From Rhodocytophaga rosea (lineage in GTDB: Bacteria; Bacteroidota; Bacteroidia; Cytophagales; 172606-1), in assembly GCF_010119975.1 (NCBI RefSeq), contig NZ_CP048222.1, forward strand, positions 3,180,501 through 3,244,500: a DNA stretch of 64,000 bases. Reading direction: 5' to 3'. The position numbers were made by a program, and so were the translations under genes. Below, one piece after another: positions 9,872-18,793 of the stretch (within the stretch, counting starts at the first letter, position 1; every line of letters starts with the position of its first letter). The notes under the pieces are model-generated. The model saw nothing but the letters and a program-made list of their open reading frames with translations, had not been told where the DNA came from and ran no database searches.

Positions 9872-9892
9872 AGGTGGAGATATTTTCCACCT
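9872..9892 (-). terminator. Hairpin terminator or attenuator after susD
   Basis: AGGTGGA and TCCACCT pair across a 7-nt loop. On the minus strand the stem is followed by TTTTCTGTT. It sits between the SusD gene and the ceramidase-like gene, where it could end or reduce read-through from susCD into the downstream genes. Confidence 0.5.
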
Positions 9893-9924
9893 CTTCCAAT
9901 GAATGTAGTAAAATAGTACAGGAA

Positions 9925-11607
9925 TTACCAGGGCTTGTTGGTTCCAGCAATAATCCAGGGTTTAGACCACTGGCTATTGCTGCCCCTTAATCCTGAATGT
10001 GGCGTAATCTGCAAATTATTGATGGCGTTTTGAGAATTTTTTGCATTCAACAGCATTTCACTATCTCCATAAATAAAGCGTACTGGCAATACATTCTCAG
10101 GAGAAGCTGGTCCTGGTGTTAAGGCTGGATAACCGGTTCTTCTGAAATCAAACCAGGATTCGGTAGCGGCTGTCCAGCTGGCAATCCATTTTTGCTCCAT
10201 AATCTGCGCTAGTGTGCCATTATAGGCTACATCTGGCTGGGCTATATAGGCTTCATATTCATCTTCTACCTGCCAGGTTGCCAGAGAGTTTTGAATGCCG
10301 GCATTATAATGATCGGCTGCATTGCCCACAGACCAGCCTTTCAAAGCAGCTTCTGCCAGTATAAAATGCGTTTCAGCAGCAGAGGTAAGCCTGGCTTTTA
10401 ACAGATCGCCACTGCCTTTCCGGTAAATATCAGCTAGCTGGGATACATGCTGATTTTGTAATACTTGGCCTGTTGTTGGATTACCATTGTAAGCATCTGG
10501 CAACAAAATTCCTACTGGCATGCCTACATATTCGCCAGCATCTAAATTGCCATTATACAGTGTAGGATTATAATGACGGGTATAATTGCCCGGTGCTTTT
10601 TGGAATTGCTCATCGGTGATAGATGCTACCCCTTGTTGAATCACGCCATCTTTGCGGATAAATTCATCTACAGCCGTAGGTAAGGCAGGATCAGCTACCC
10701 AGCGGACACGTACTGGCGCAAACCATACAGTTAATCTTGGATCTTGATTGGTCAGAAGTTTACTTAATAATGGATTAGCCGGTTTGCGGTTCCGGATATC
10801 GGAGCCATCGCCGCCGACTGTACCAGGCCATGCATTATTGGTACTGGCACCGATATAACTCATGGCGGCATCTTCGTCAGCAGAACTTATATACACACCG
10901 GAAGAATAAATACCCTCTATACCAGCTTTGGCTACGTCAGGCATTTTATCAGAAATACGCATATAATAGCGCAACAACAAGGAATTGGTAAACTTCTGCC
11001 ACTTTTCCGTATCTCCTCCATAGTATACATCATAGTTAGAGAGCACTCCGGTTTCATCTCCGCTAGCAAACAGTTCTGAAGCCGTTTTCAGGTCATTGAT
11101 AATGCCGGTATAAATCACTTCCTGGCTATCAAAAGCCGGCGTTGCAAATTCGCCTCCGCCCAGATTACCTTTCACTGCATTGGTATATGGCGCATCGCCC
11201 CACAAATCGGTTATCACCCCAAATATGAATGAATTCATGGTTAAGGCGACTCCCTGGTGGAATTTAAGATTCATGGTTACGGCCCGGTCATACATTAAAT
11301 TGTTGCTTCTCAGCAGTCCATACCAGCCAGACCAGTCCTGGGGAGTCCAGTCGTAGGTATTGTGGCCGCTGTACCAGCCGGATTTCTGGGTATGCTGCAT
11401 GACCCCGGCAATATCGCCAAAACCCAGATCCAGGTAACTCATAGCTGCGCCAGTCATTACCGTAGGCATGAGTAAATTAGGATTTGCCGTAGTTGGATCA
11501 ATGCCATTCGGATTTTCATTCATCTCCGTCAGCTGATCCTTACAGGAGGAAATCACCACCAGCGAAACGATCAGGGCGGATTTATATATGAGTTTGAAGA
11601 AATTCAT
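9925..11607 (-). CDS. SusD/RagB-type nutrient-binding lipoprotein (SusD_2-like)
   Basis: This 560-residue outer-membrane lipoprotein has signal and lipobox VVISSC at about residue 22. It pairs with SusC as the surface lid of a TonB-dependent glycan importer. The NENPNGIDPTTANPNLLMPTVMTGAAM opening and the TPR-like helical pattern ending in WFDFRRTGYPAL resemble the SusD-like_2 branch rather than the classic RagB branch. Its start lies 43 nt after the SusC stop, so the two are one transcriptional unit. It shares little local sequence with the second SusD in this window at 48582, which implies a different ligand. Confidence 0.93.
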   Translation of the reverse strand: MNFFKLIYKSALIVSLVVISSCKDQLTEMNENPNGIDPTTANPNLLMPTVMTGAAMSYLDLGFGDIAGVMQHTQKSGWYSGHNTYDWTPQDWSGWYGLLRSNNLMYDRAVTMNLKFHQGVALTMNSFIFGVITDLWGDAPYTNAVKGNLGGGEFATPAFDSQEVIYTGIINDLKTASELFASGDETGVLSNYDVYYGGDTEKWQKFTNSLLLRYYMRISDKMPDVAKAGIEGIYSSGVYISSADEDAAMSYIGASTNNAWPGTVGGDGSDIRNRKPANPLLSKLLTNQDPRLTVWFAPVRVRWVADPALPTAVDEFIRKDGVIQQGVASITDEQFQKAPGNYTRHYNPTLYNGNLDAGEYVGMPVGILLPDAYNGNPTTGQVLQNQHVSQLADIYRKGSGDLLKARLTSAAETHFILAEAALKGWSVGNAADHYNAGIQNSLATWQVEDEYEAYIAQPDVAYNGTLAQIMEQKWIASWTAATESWFDFRRTGYPALTPGPASPENVLPVRFIYGDSEMLLNAKNSQNAINNLQITPHSGLRGSNSQWSKPWIIAGTNKPW

Positions 11608-11650
11608 GAGTAAAAGAGTTAATGTGAAAGCATTACTTTAATAGAAGTGC

Positions 11651-14600
11651 CTAGAAGCTCAAATTCAGCTTAAATCCAAAAGGAATCGTCCAGGGCATTA
11701 CGTTCTGTAACTCTATCCCTTGCCTGAATCCATTCACCGTATTGCCTTGTGCACCACCGGTAACCTGAAAAGCCCGTTCCGGATCTATCCCAATTTTAGC
11801 CGCTGTCCATAGCATAATATTGCGGCTGAACACCGAGATGTTGGCATTGCGTAAGCCCAGGAATCTTGGAATGTCATAGCTCAACGAAATTTCTCTGAGT
11901 TTAATAAAAGAGGCATCGAAGGTAATCTGTTTGTTAAAGCTCCAGGGATACATATTGGAGATCGGATAGATATTGGTATTAGCACCTCCCAGATGTTCTT
12001 CATATACGCCATCGGCTACTTCAACCACACCAGGAATAAAAGCACCATCATAACCATCATCTACCTGGAATCCGCCAGTTTCCTGGGTATAGCCTCCTAC
12101 TCTGGGGAAGTTGCCGTTTTGCGGAATAATGTATTTATCCGGATCAGATTTCAGCAGAGCGATCAATTCCTGTTCTGAATAAAGTCCACCAGCGATCAGG
12201 TTATCAATTTGCCGTTGCGATTTCCAGTCAGATTCTCCATAACGATAGGTATAGGATTGAAACTCACCGCCTGCCCTCCAGTCGAAGCTGGCACTCAGCG
12301 TAAAGCGTTTGTAAGAAAGCGTAGCTTGCATGCCCATCAAAAAATCCGGGTTAAAATTTCCTACTTTCTCTCTGGCATCACGGTCGTTTACGGCAATCCA
12401 TTCGCCATTTTGATCCAGAATGGGCCAGCGGTAATAGGGAGAATTGGGGTCTTTTACAGTCGCATAACCTCTGCTGTATAGATTGCCTATTTCTTCACCC
12501 ACTCTGGTGAAAGAGCCGCCGCCATTATCATCCCATAAGGTAACAAACTCCAGACCGTCGGCTAATTCTTCTACTGTTGTGCGGTTTCTGGTAAAGTTTA
12601 CATTCAGTTCCAGGTTCCATCCATTGCTGTTCCGGATAGGCGTTCCACCCAGGCTAAGTTCCCATCCCCGGCTTGCTAATAAACCTGCATTTACCATGCG
12701 GCTGGTATAGCCTGAAGAAGACGGAGACGAAATACTCAGGATCTGATTTTTATTGGTCATGTAATAGTAGGTTCCTTCAAACCGAACCCGATTGTTAAAC
12801 AGATTCAAATCCATCCCTATTTCCTGTGAAGTAGCAATTTCAGGTTTTAACTGTGCATTGAGCAGGGAAGCTGGTACACCAGTCGTGATCAGGTTTCCCC
12901 AGGCACCGGTTTGTAGGGTATTTTGCAATTGATAGGGTTGCGTATCATTCCCTACCTGCGCCCAGCCAGCCCGGAACTTAAGTAAGGATATAGCCTGTGG
13001 CAGACCAAATGTATAATTGGCCAGCCAGCTGAGTGAAGCGGAAGGATAAAAATACGAACGGTTGGCAGGCGGCAAAGTACTTGACCAGTCATTACGGGCG
13101 GTCAGATCCAGATACAGCATGTCTTTAAAGCCGATAGAAGTCATTCCATAAAGGCTATAAATAGCTTTCTCATTTGTAAAATTACCGGTCGTTAATTTGT
13201 CTGCCGGAATATTGGATAAGCGGTATAAGCCCGGCACAATCAGTACCTGGTTGCTGTTTAAGCTGCCAGTATACATATCCCGGTAATTCTGCTTCATATA
13301 ATTACCGCCTCCGGAAACACTCAGGTCAATACTGCTTATGGTTTTCTTGTAGGTAAGAAGAAAGTCTGCATTGGTTTCGTTGCGGGAAACATCTTGCAGG
13401 TGATACCCTCCGCCTCTTACCCGGCTGTAGCTTTGGGGTATTTTGGTTTCCCGGTTTTCAATATAAAAATCATGTGATACCCTGGCAAAAGCAGAAAGTT
13501 CCGGGGTAAAATTCCAGTCCAGTTTTAAATTTCCATATACCCGGTCGCGGACAAAACCATTGGTAAGCGCATGTGCCAGGAAATACGGATTGTCGAAAGA
13601 AGGATGGGGTGTACGCTGCTGAATTTGTTCTCCCCCAGGCACCCAGTAGTCTTTCAGGTCATTTACATTTACCTGTGGCCAGAAATAAACGGCCTCCACA
13701 GGATTTGCCCCCCGGTTACCTGTAGAAGGCCGGCTATTGGAGTTGGACCGGGCAAAATTCAGGTTGGCATTCAGCCGGATATTCTTGGTAATATCATAGG
13801 TAGTGGCGGTAGATATGGCATTTCTATACAGATCAGAATTAGGAATCAACCCTTTATTGATCATATTATTCAGCGAAAGCCGGAAGGTGGCTTTTTCTGT
13901 TGAACCAGTAAGGGCTATATTGTTGGTAGAGGTGATCCCGGTCTGAAGGAAATTTTTCATATTATCCTTGTACGACCTGAGTTCTGTAGGTATTTTGTTG
14001 CCGTTTGCATCCAGCGGACTATTCCATTGTGGTTCCATATTGCCTGCATTCAATTGTGGACCTGCCCAGTAGGCGGAACCTTCATCGAAGGTATTATTTC
14101 TCTCGCCATTGGCATAGTTATAATGAAAATCCAGGTACTCCACGGGTTTTTCAAACACGTTGCTGGTAGAAAAAGTAATTCCGAGCGGCTGTCCTCTTTT
14201 GCCTTTTTTCATAGTAATCAGGATTACCCCATTACCTGCCCTGGAACCATATAAAGCAGCGGCGCTAGGTCCTTTCAATACCGATACACTTTCAATATCA
14301 TCCGGATTCAGGTCCGTAATCGCATTGCCATAATCTACCTCATTGCGGTCGCCCATCACCCGGAAGTTGTTGAGTCCATTGGCTACAGGTACGCCATCAA
14401 TTACAAACAGCGGCTGGTTATCACTGGATAAGGATTTAGCGCCCCTGATCACCACACTAATGGAAGAACCTACCCCACTGGTCTGGTTGATGGTAACACC
14501 TGGTATTTTTGCTGCCATGCCATTAAGTACATTTTCCTGGGCAACTTTGGTAATAGAAGCGCCTTCTACTTTTCCTACCGAATATCCCAGTGACTTTTGT

Positions 14601-14980
14601 TCCCGCTGAATACCCAAAGCTGTTACAACTACTTCATTCAAATTGCCTACGCTGGGCGATAAGGAGACATTAATAACCGTTCTTCCGTTAACGACCTCTT
14701 CTGTGCTATTATAGCCTACATAGGAGAAAATCAGTACGGCCTCTCTATCCGGAACAACAATAGAGTATTCACCATTGATGCCGGTAATGGTACCAGAATT
14801 CGTCCCTTTCAGTAAAACATTCACACCTGGAAGGGCTTCACTTCCGTCTTCGGAAGTAACCCGCCCGGTTACGGTAAGATCAGCCTGACCGGCCCACACA
14901 GTACTAGTCAGCAGAACAGCAATAAAAAGCGAGCCCAGGTACCTGAGCAAGCTCTTTTTCTGGTAATTTTTCACATTCAT
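11651..14980 (-). CDS. SusC/RagA family TonB-linked outer-membrane transporter
   Basis: This 1109-residue outer-membrane importer has a signal peptide and then a carboxypeptidase-D-regulatory-like domain (VTGRVTSEDGSEALPGVNVLLKG, about residues 35-110). The plug follows with the family hallmark NEVVVTALG, LFVIDGVPV and GSRAGNGVILITMKKG. The remainder is the 22-strand barrel, closing on a terminal aromatic residue in FKLNLSF. There is no STN domain, so signalling to an anti-sigma factor by the classical route is not expected. The ATG at 14980 (MNVKNYQKKSLL) gives a normal signal peptide; the 25 residues further upstream do not. Substrate uptake requires TonB-ExbBD and its SusD partner directly downstream. 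Confidence 0.95.
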   Translation of the reverse strand: MNVKNYQKKSLLRYLGSLFIAVLLTSTVWAGQADLTVTGRVTSEDGSEALPGVNVLLKGTNSGTITGINGEYSIVVPDREAVLIFSYVGYNSTEEVVNGRTVINVSLSPSVGNLNEVVVTALGIQREQKSLGYSVGKVEGASITKVAQENVLNGMAAKIPGVTINQTSGVGSSISVVIRGAKSLSSDNQPLFVIDGVPVANGLNNFRVMGDRNEVDYGNAITDLNPDDIESVSVLKGPSAAALYGSRAGNGVILITMKKGKRGQPLGITFSTSNVFEKPVEYLDFHYNYANGERNNTFDEGSAYWAGPQLNAGNMEPQWNSPLDANGNKIPTELRSYKDNMKNFLQTGITSTNNIALTGSTEKATFRLSLNNMINKGLIPNSDLYRNAISTATTYDITKNIRLNANLNFARSNSNSRPSTGNRGANPVEAVYFWPQVNVNDLKDYWVPGGEQIQQRTPHPSFDNPYFLAHALTNGFVRDRVYGNLKLDWNFTPELSAFARVSHDFYIENRETKIPQSYSRVRGGGYHLQDVSRNETNADFLLTYKKTISSIDLSVSGGGNYMKQNYRDMYTGSLNSNQVLIVPGLYRLSNIPADKLTTGNFTNEKAIYSLYGMTSIGFKDMLYLDLTARNDWSSTLPPANRSYFYPSASLSWLANYTFGLPQAISLLKFRAGWAQVGNDTQPYQLQNTLQTGAWGNLITTGVPASLLNAQLKPEIATSQEIGMDLNLFNNRVRFEGTYYYMTNKNQILSISSPSSSGYTSRMVNAGLLASRGWELSLGGTPIRNSNGWNLELNVNFTRNRTTVEELADGLEFVTLWDDNGGGSFTRVGEEIGNLYSRGYATVKDPNSPYYRWPILDQNGEWIAVNDRDAREKVGNFNPDFLMGMQATLSYKRFTLSASFDWRAGGEFQSYTYRYGESDWKSQRQIDNLIAGGLYSEQELIALLKSDPDKYIIPQNGNFPRVGGYTQETGGFQVDDGYDGAFIPGVVEVADGVYEEHLGGANTNIYPISNMYPWSFNKQITFDASFIKLREISLSYDIPRFLGLRNANISVFSRNIMLWTAAKIGIDPERAFQVTGGAQGNTVNGFRQGIELQNVMPWTIPFGFKLNLSF

Positions 14981-15071
14981 AGGGATAGTGGTTAAAAGTG
15001 AACGATGGTAAACGTATAAAAAGAGTTGACTTTGTTGAAGTGAAGCCTGGATCAATAAGGAATCTTGAACC

Positions 15072-15362
15072 TTATCGATCCATAGCTGCTGGATTGATCG
15101 TATGCTGCAGGTATTTTTTTGCCTGCAGCATCTGGTTTTTTACAGTACTTACAGAAATATCCATTTCTCTGGCTACTTCTTTATGGCTTTTGCCTTGTTC
15201 TATAATTAAAGGAATAATCCTGCCTCGTCTGGGAGGCAATAGTTGCATTACCGTTTCCAGAGAAAATCCACTGTATTCATCCGGAAGCGTTAATAGTTCG
15301 CTGAATGCCTGGTAATCGCCTTTTTGTAATAAATCTATCAAGGAATGGTCAGATTCGTTCAT
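15072..15362 (-). CDS. Miniature ECF-sigma-like protein lacking region 2
   Basis: This 96-residue protein begins like an ECF sigma factor (MNESDHSLIDLLQKGDYQAFSEL). It then jumps directly to a linker and a complete sigma region 4 helix-turn-helix (LPPRRGRIIPLIIEQGKSHKEVA, then MDISVSTVKNQMLQAKKYLQ). A normal Bacteroidota ECF factor is about 170-200 residues. What is missing is nearly all of region 2, which binds core polymerase and the -10 element. The frame is intact with no internal stop, so it could be an in-frame deletion derivative or a functional DNA-binding regulator. It ends about 90 nt before the SusC start on the same strand. The ATG at 15362 fits the family N-terminus. No FecR-type anti-sigma gene is present. 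Confidence 0.75.
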   Translation of the reverse strand: MNESDHSLIDLLQKGDYQAFSELLTLPDEYSGFSLETVMQLLPPRRGRIIPLIIEQGKSHKEVAREMDISVSTVKNQMLQAKKYLQHTINPAAMDR

Positions 15363-15839
15363 GGCTATACTGTTATAGAAACTTAAAAAATGATAAATCA
15401 GCCTGAATTTGGTGCTGGCAGTCTGGCAGGATTGCCCAATATGTGTTGATAAAGGTTGTGATAGTTGACAGAAAATGACTGCAAAAGCGCTTACTGCTGA
15501 TATAGCAGCCATCATCAGACTCAATTATATCATTTTACTGCTATAGAAGCGTATTACATCTCCCACACACGACTTGTCGATGAATTAAATTTAGGGATTC
15601 TGCACTGGGTGATATGCGCTTTTTACGTTAACCTATACAGATTTTGCGCAAACTGATGGTATATCTGCGGGAATATTGCTATGTAAGGAGAGGAGATAGA
15701 AATTATTGAGCGTTACTATAGAAAAACAACATCCGCAACTGGGCATACAGCAGAATTGAAATCTCTTGGTTGATTGCGAATTTATGCGTTTGTATAGAAA
15801 CAATAATCCCTGTTTTTTGTTGCCGAAAAGGGTAAAATT
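15363..15839. other. Intergenic stretch upstream of the mini-sigma gene
   Basis: This 477-nt gap lies between two minus-strand genes and probably holds the promoter of the sigma-SusCD unit. I found no convincing open frame, hairpin terminator or remnant of the missing sigma region 2 in it. Confidence 0.4.
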
Positions 15840-16556
15840 TTATAAATGTTTGATTCTGTTCTCGTAGCGCAGATACAGTTCTTCATTACTATACCCATCA
15901 ATATTCTGGCTAAAGTAGACAGGTAGTTTACAACCTTTGCTGGCAACTATTTTCATGGCTTCGGTAGCGATGGCGTTCACAATAAAAATACCCGATAACG
16001 AAGATGCCGGACCCGCCAGCGAACCATCAATACGCATCAGGCCATCGCCGGAGGGAACACAATTATCAATTACCAGGTTTGCCAGTTCATATAGCTTTTT
16101 GCCGGAATCATGCCTGGAAGGATATTGCCGGGATTGCTCCAGAGAAGTAATGGCTATCACGGGAATGCCTTCTTTTCTTGCCCGCATGGCCATTTCAATG
16201 GGCATGGCATTCCGGCCAGAATTCGAGATCACGACCATAATATCACCTGGCTGAATGGCATATTTTTCCCATAAAATGTCTGATAATCCACTTACCCGTT
16301 CAATTGCAGCGCCTCTTCTGGCACCACTTACTGATACAACCAGATCGTCCATAATAGTATTCACATTGGCCAGCCCACTGGCTCTGGTAAACAGTTCCAA
16401 CCCAATCATCTGGGAATGCCCGGTTCCGAAGGTATGAATGATCTTATCCTGAATTATGGCCTCAGCAAATAAATAGGCTGCCTTTTGTATGTTTTCAGTT
16501 TGAGTGGCTGTTATTTTTTGTATTTGTTCTATGGATTTTTGGGCGTATTCCAGCAT
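15840..16556 (-). CDS. SIS-domain sugar isomerase (UPF0309-like)
   Basis: The 238-residue cytosolic protein consists of one SIS (sugar isomerase) domain. A helical cap (about 1-35) precedes the phosphosugar-binding fold, with HTFGTGHSQMIGLELF and PGDIMVVISNSGRNAMPIEMA carrying the Ser/Thr-rich phosphate loop, followed by IPVIAITSLEQS. SIS proteins bind or isomerise phosphosugars such as aminosugar phosphates, and UPF0309 members are usually annotated only as sugar isomerase. The ATG at 16556 (MLEYAQKS) was chosen because the upstream in-frame sequence runs through repeat copy C. Its position upstream of the SusCD block fits a role in hexosamine-type catabolism, which remains inference. Confidence 0.85.
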   Translation of the reverse strand: MLEYAQKSIEQIQKITATQTENIQKAAYLFAEAIIQDKIIHTFGTGHSQMIGLELFTRASGLANVNTIMDDLVVSVSGARRGAAIERVSGLSDILWEKYAIQPGDIMVVISNSGRNAMPIEMAMRARKEGIPVIAITSLEQSRQYPSRHDSGKKLYELANLVIDNCVPSGDGLMRIDGSLAGPASSLSGIFIVNAIATEAMKIVASKGCKLPVYFSQNIDGYSNEELYLRYENRIKHL

Positions 16557-16627
16557 AGTCTTGTGTAAAGTTGGGGTTACAGGTTGTGAATAAGTGTGCT
16601 TCGAATTTAATATTTTCTTGACTCCAT

Positions 16628-16822
16628 ACGCCGTCTTACTTTTATTTTGCTTGCTCAAAATAAAAGTAACAAAACATTTGTGAGGCGAGAGCCTAAGCAA
16701 ACCAACGTAGTTGTGGCAGCACCAATAGAGACTTTTTTCGCGCCAGATAAAATCATCACACACCCTCCGGCTTACCCACAGGCCAAAAAAGTCCGCGCTA
16801 TTGCTGCACCACCAGCCGCACT
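16628..16822 (-). repeat. Dispersed intergenic repeat, copy C
   Basis: The copy ends in a perfect 12-bp hairpin, ACTTTTATTTTG-cttgct-CAAAATAAAAGT at 16638-16667, next to ACGCCGTCTT. At its other end it contains the reverse complement of TGCGG...GCAGCAATAGCGCGG and TTGGCCTGTGGGTAAGCC, both shared with copy A. It fills the gap between the SIS gene and the epimerase gene. Confidence 0.65.
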
Positions 16823-16920
16823 CTTTCTTTGTCTACTATCAATGTAAAATTTGTAGGTTTACTATCCTTCGTTAATGATATACAATAATTTATGGCTGTT
16901 ATGTTTAAGCTCTATAAACC

Positions 16921-17883
16921 TTAAATTCCCTGTCCATATCCTTTGTCCTGTAAAGCGGCATCGGCAGAACTAAAGGCAAATCTCTCTTTGAAATTAATTA
17001 ACTCCTGTTTCAGATTGGAATCTGGAAGCTGAATATATTGGTGTAATTTTGTTTCCGGACTGATTCTGATTTCTTTCATGCTCAGGTGCTGGTTGATAAA
17101 GATAAATTCCAGAGATGGGAAAATTTCTTTGAACACATCTATCAGGTCGAGCACCTGTATATTTTTGTCAGTAAGGTTGTATATACCTGCCGGAACATCC
17201 TGGGTAAGCAATTGCCCCAACGCACTTACCAGTTTGTCGATATGGATAAAAGAGCGGGTTTGTTTACCATTGCCATGAATAGAGAGGCGGTTATTAAAGT
17301 TGGCATCAAACATAAAGCGGTTAATTACGGTATCGAACCGCATGCTGGGGCTATAGCCATATACATTGCCGCAACGCAGGGTAAGTGCATTCATTTTATC
17401 GAACAGGCGGTTCACATGCGATTCGCCCCGGAATTTAGAAACCCCATAAAACGTCTCCGGATTAGGCGTACTTTCTTCATTGAGCAATTCCTCCGACGAA
17501 CCATATACCGAAGAGCTACTGGTAAAAATAAACTTGGCAATATTACTTTCTTCTACCGCATATACCAGTTCGGCTGTACCCCAGTGATTTACCTGCTCAT
17601 AAAAATGCGAATCTGTATTATCAAAAGGGGTAGTAACTTTAGCCGCCAGATGATACACTACATCTATGCCTTTGAGGTTTTTCCTGAGTTTGCGTGAATC
17701 AAGCAGATCGCCCATTACAAACCGGATCTTATGCGTATCCAGCTGATTACCGATAAATAAATTATAATTGCTCCGGCTCAAATTATCGTATACCACGATA
17801 TAATCTACTTCAGGTAATGATACCAGATGGCGTACCAGTTCTGTTCCGATATAGCCGGCACCTCCGGTAATGAGTACATTCAT
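16921..17883 (-). CDS. NAD-dependent epimerase/dehydratase (extended SDR)
   Basis: This 320-residue extended short-chain dehydrogenase/reductase probably acts on a nucleotide sugar. The Rossmann motif TGGAGYIG sits at residues 6-13. The NAD-contact segment HLAAKVTTPFDNT, the catalytic Ser in FTSSSSVYG and the YGVSK motif (catalytic Tyr-Lys) are all present, with RSFIHIDKLV in the usual C-terminal position. It resembles UDP-glucose 4-epimerase-like sugar epimerases, but the exact substrate cannot be set. No polysaccharide-export or LPS genes are beside it. Confidence 0.87.
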   Translation of the reverse strand: MNVLITGGAGYIGTELVRHLVSLPEVDYIVVYDNLSRSNYNLFIGNQLDTHKIRFVMGDLLDSRKLRKNLKGIDVVYHLAAKVTTPFDNTDSHFYEQVNHWGTAELVYAVEESNIAKFIFTSSSSVYGSSEELLNEESTPNPETFYGVSKFRGESHVNRLFDKMNALTLRCGNVYGYSPSMRFDTVINRFMFDANFNNRLSIHGNGKQTRSFIHIDKLVSALGQLLTQDVPAGIYNLTDKNIQVLDLIDVFKEIFPSLEFIFINQHLSMKEIRISPETKLHQYIQLPDSNLKQELINFKERFAFSSADAALQDKGYGQGI

Positions 17884-18082
17884 AGTAAAAAAGTCTTTAG
17901 TAGTTGGTCTCTGGTCTTTAGTTTCTGGCAGTCTCTATATTTAAATAAATCCGTTTATAAGATTGCGCCCATTTTATGCATAAAAATGGAATGGAGATGC
18001 ATCATTTGTAAGAAAATGCTGGCAACCTGTAAAATTAATTTACCTAAAGACGAACGACCAGAGACTAAAGACTGCAAGTAAG

Positions 18083-18739
18083 CTATTTATTAATTAATTC
18101 GGTATGTAAGCCACATTCTGTTTTTTGCAAGCCATACCATCGGCCTTCCCGTTCAAGCATTTCTGCATCAAATTTGCGGGTACAGGGTTCACAGCCGATA
18201 CTGGAATAGCCCTGTGCTTCTAGCGGATGACGGGGAATATTATGTTCTTTGATATATTGCCAGATCATTTTGCTGTTCCAGTCGAGCATGGGATGAAATC
18301 GCAAGGTTCCGTGAGGAGCGGGTTGCTCAATTTTCATTTGTTTACGTACAGCACTCTGGTCAGCACGTACGCCATTAATCCAAACATCGTACTCAGCTAA
18401 TACGTTATCGAGAGGCTGGACTTTGTTAAGATGGCAGCAAAAATCAGGATCAGAAGTAAAGAGTAATTTACCGGCAGCATCTTTTTGTAAATGTTTAGAG
18501 GTACCCGAATGTAAATCAATTAAATTTAAACCCAGGAGTTCTGTGATCTGGTCACGGTACACAATCGTTTCAGGAAAATGAAAGCCTGTATTAATAAAGT
18601 AAATAGGAATAGAGCGGTCGATACGGCTCAGAATGTGCAGCAATACAATGCTATGCGTTTGAAAAGAAGAAGTGGAGAAAAGCCGCAAGCCTTTTTCCTG
18701 ATACCCTTCAATATATTGGCGGATGAGTGAAGCTTCCAA
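18083..18739 (-). CDS. cysH: Assimilatory sulfonucleotide (APS/PAPS) reductase
   Basis: The 218-residue protein should reduce adenylyl sulfate or PAPS to sulfite in cysteine biosynthesis. It has the PP-loop-type fold with the nucleotide-binding segment FSTSSFQTHSIVLLH. Four Cys residues in a CC (DFCCHLN) plus CxxC (IGCEPC) pattern are characteristic of the [4Fe-4S] APS-reductase branch. The catalytic C-terminal Cys lies in KTECGLH. The length is slightly short but complete. No cysDN, cysI or cysJ genes are adjacent. It is divergent from the Omp85-like gene with 54 nt between the two. Confidence 0.9.
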   Translation of the reverse strand: MEASLIRQYIEGYQEKGLRLFSTSSFQTHSIVLLHILSRIDRSIPIYFINTGFHFPETIVYRDQITELLGLNLIDLHSGTSKHLQKDAAGKLLFTSDPDFCCHLNKVQPLDNVLAEYDVWINGVRADQSAVRKQMKIEQPAPHGTLRFHPMLDWNSKMIWQYIKEHNIPRHPLEAQGYSSIGCEPCTRKFDAEMLEREGRWYGLQKTECGLHTELINK

Positions 18740-18793
18740 AGTAAGTGTTTGGGTTTGGTGTAAAAAAGCAAATATATATAAAGTACAATTTAA

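Noticed and set aside
17086-17697. Plus-strand frame of about 200 codons inside the epimerase gene
   Set aside because: It is antisense to an intact epimerase with complete SDR motifs, and its own sequence shows no domain.
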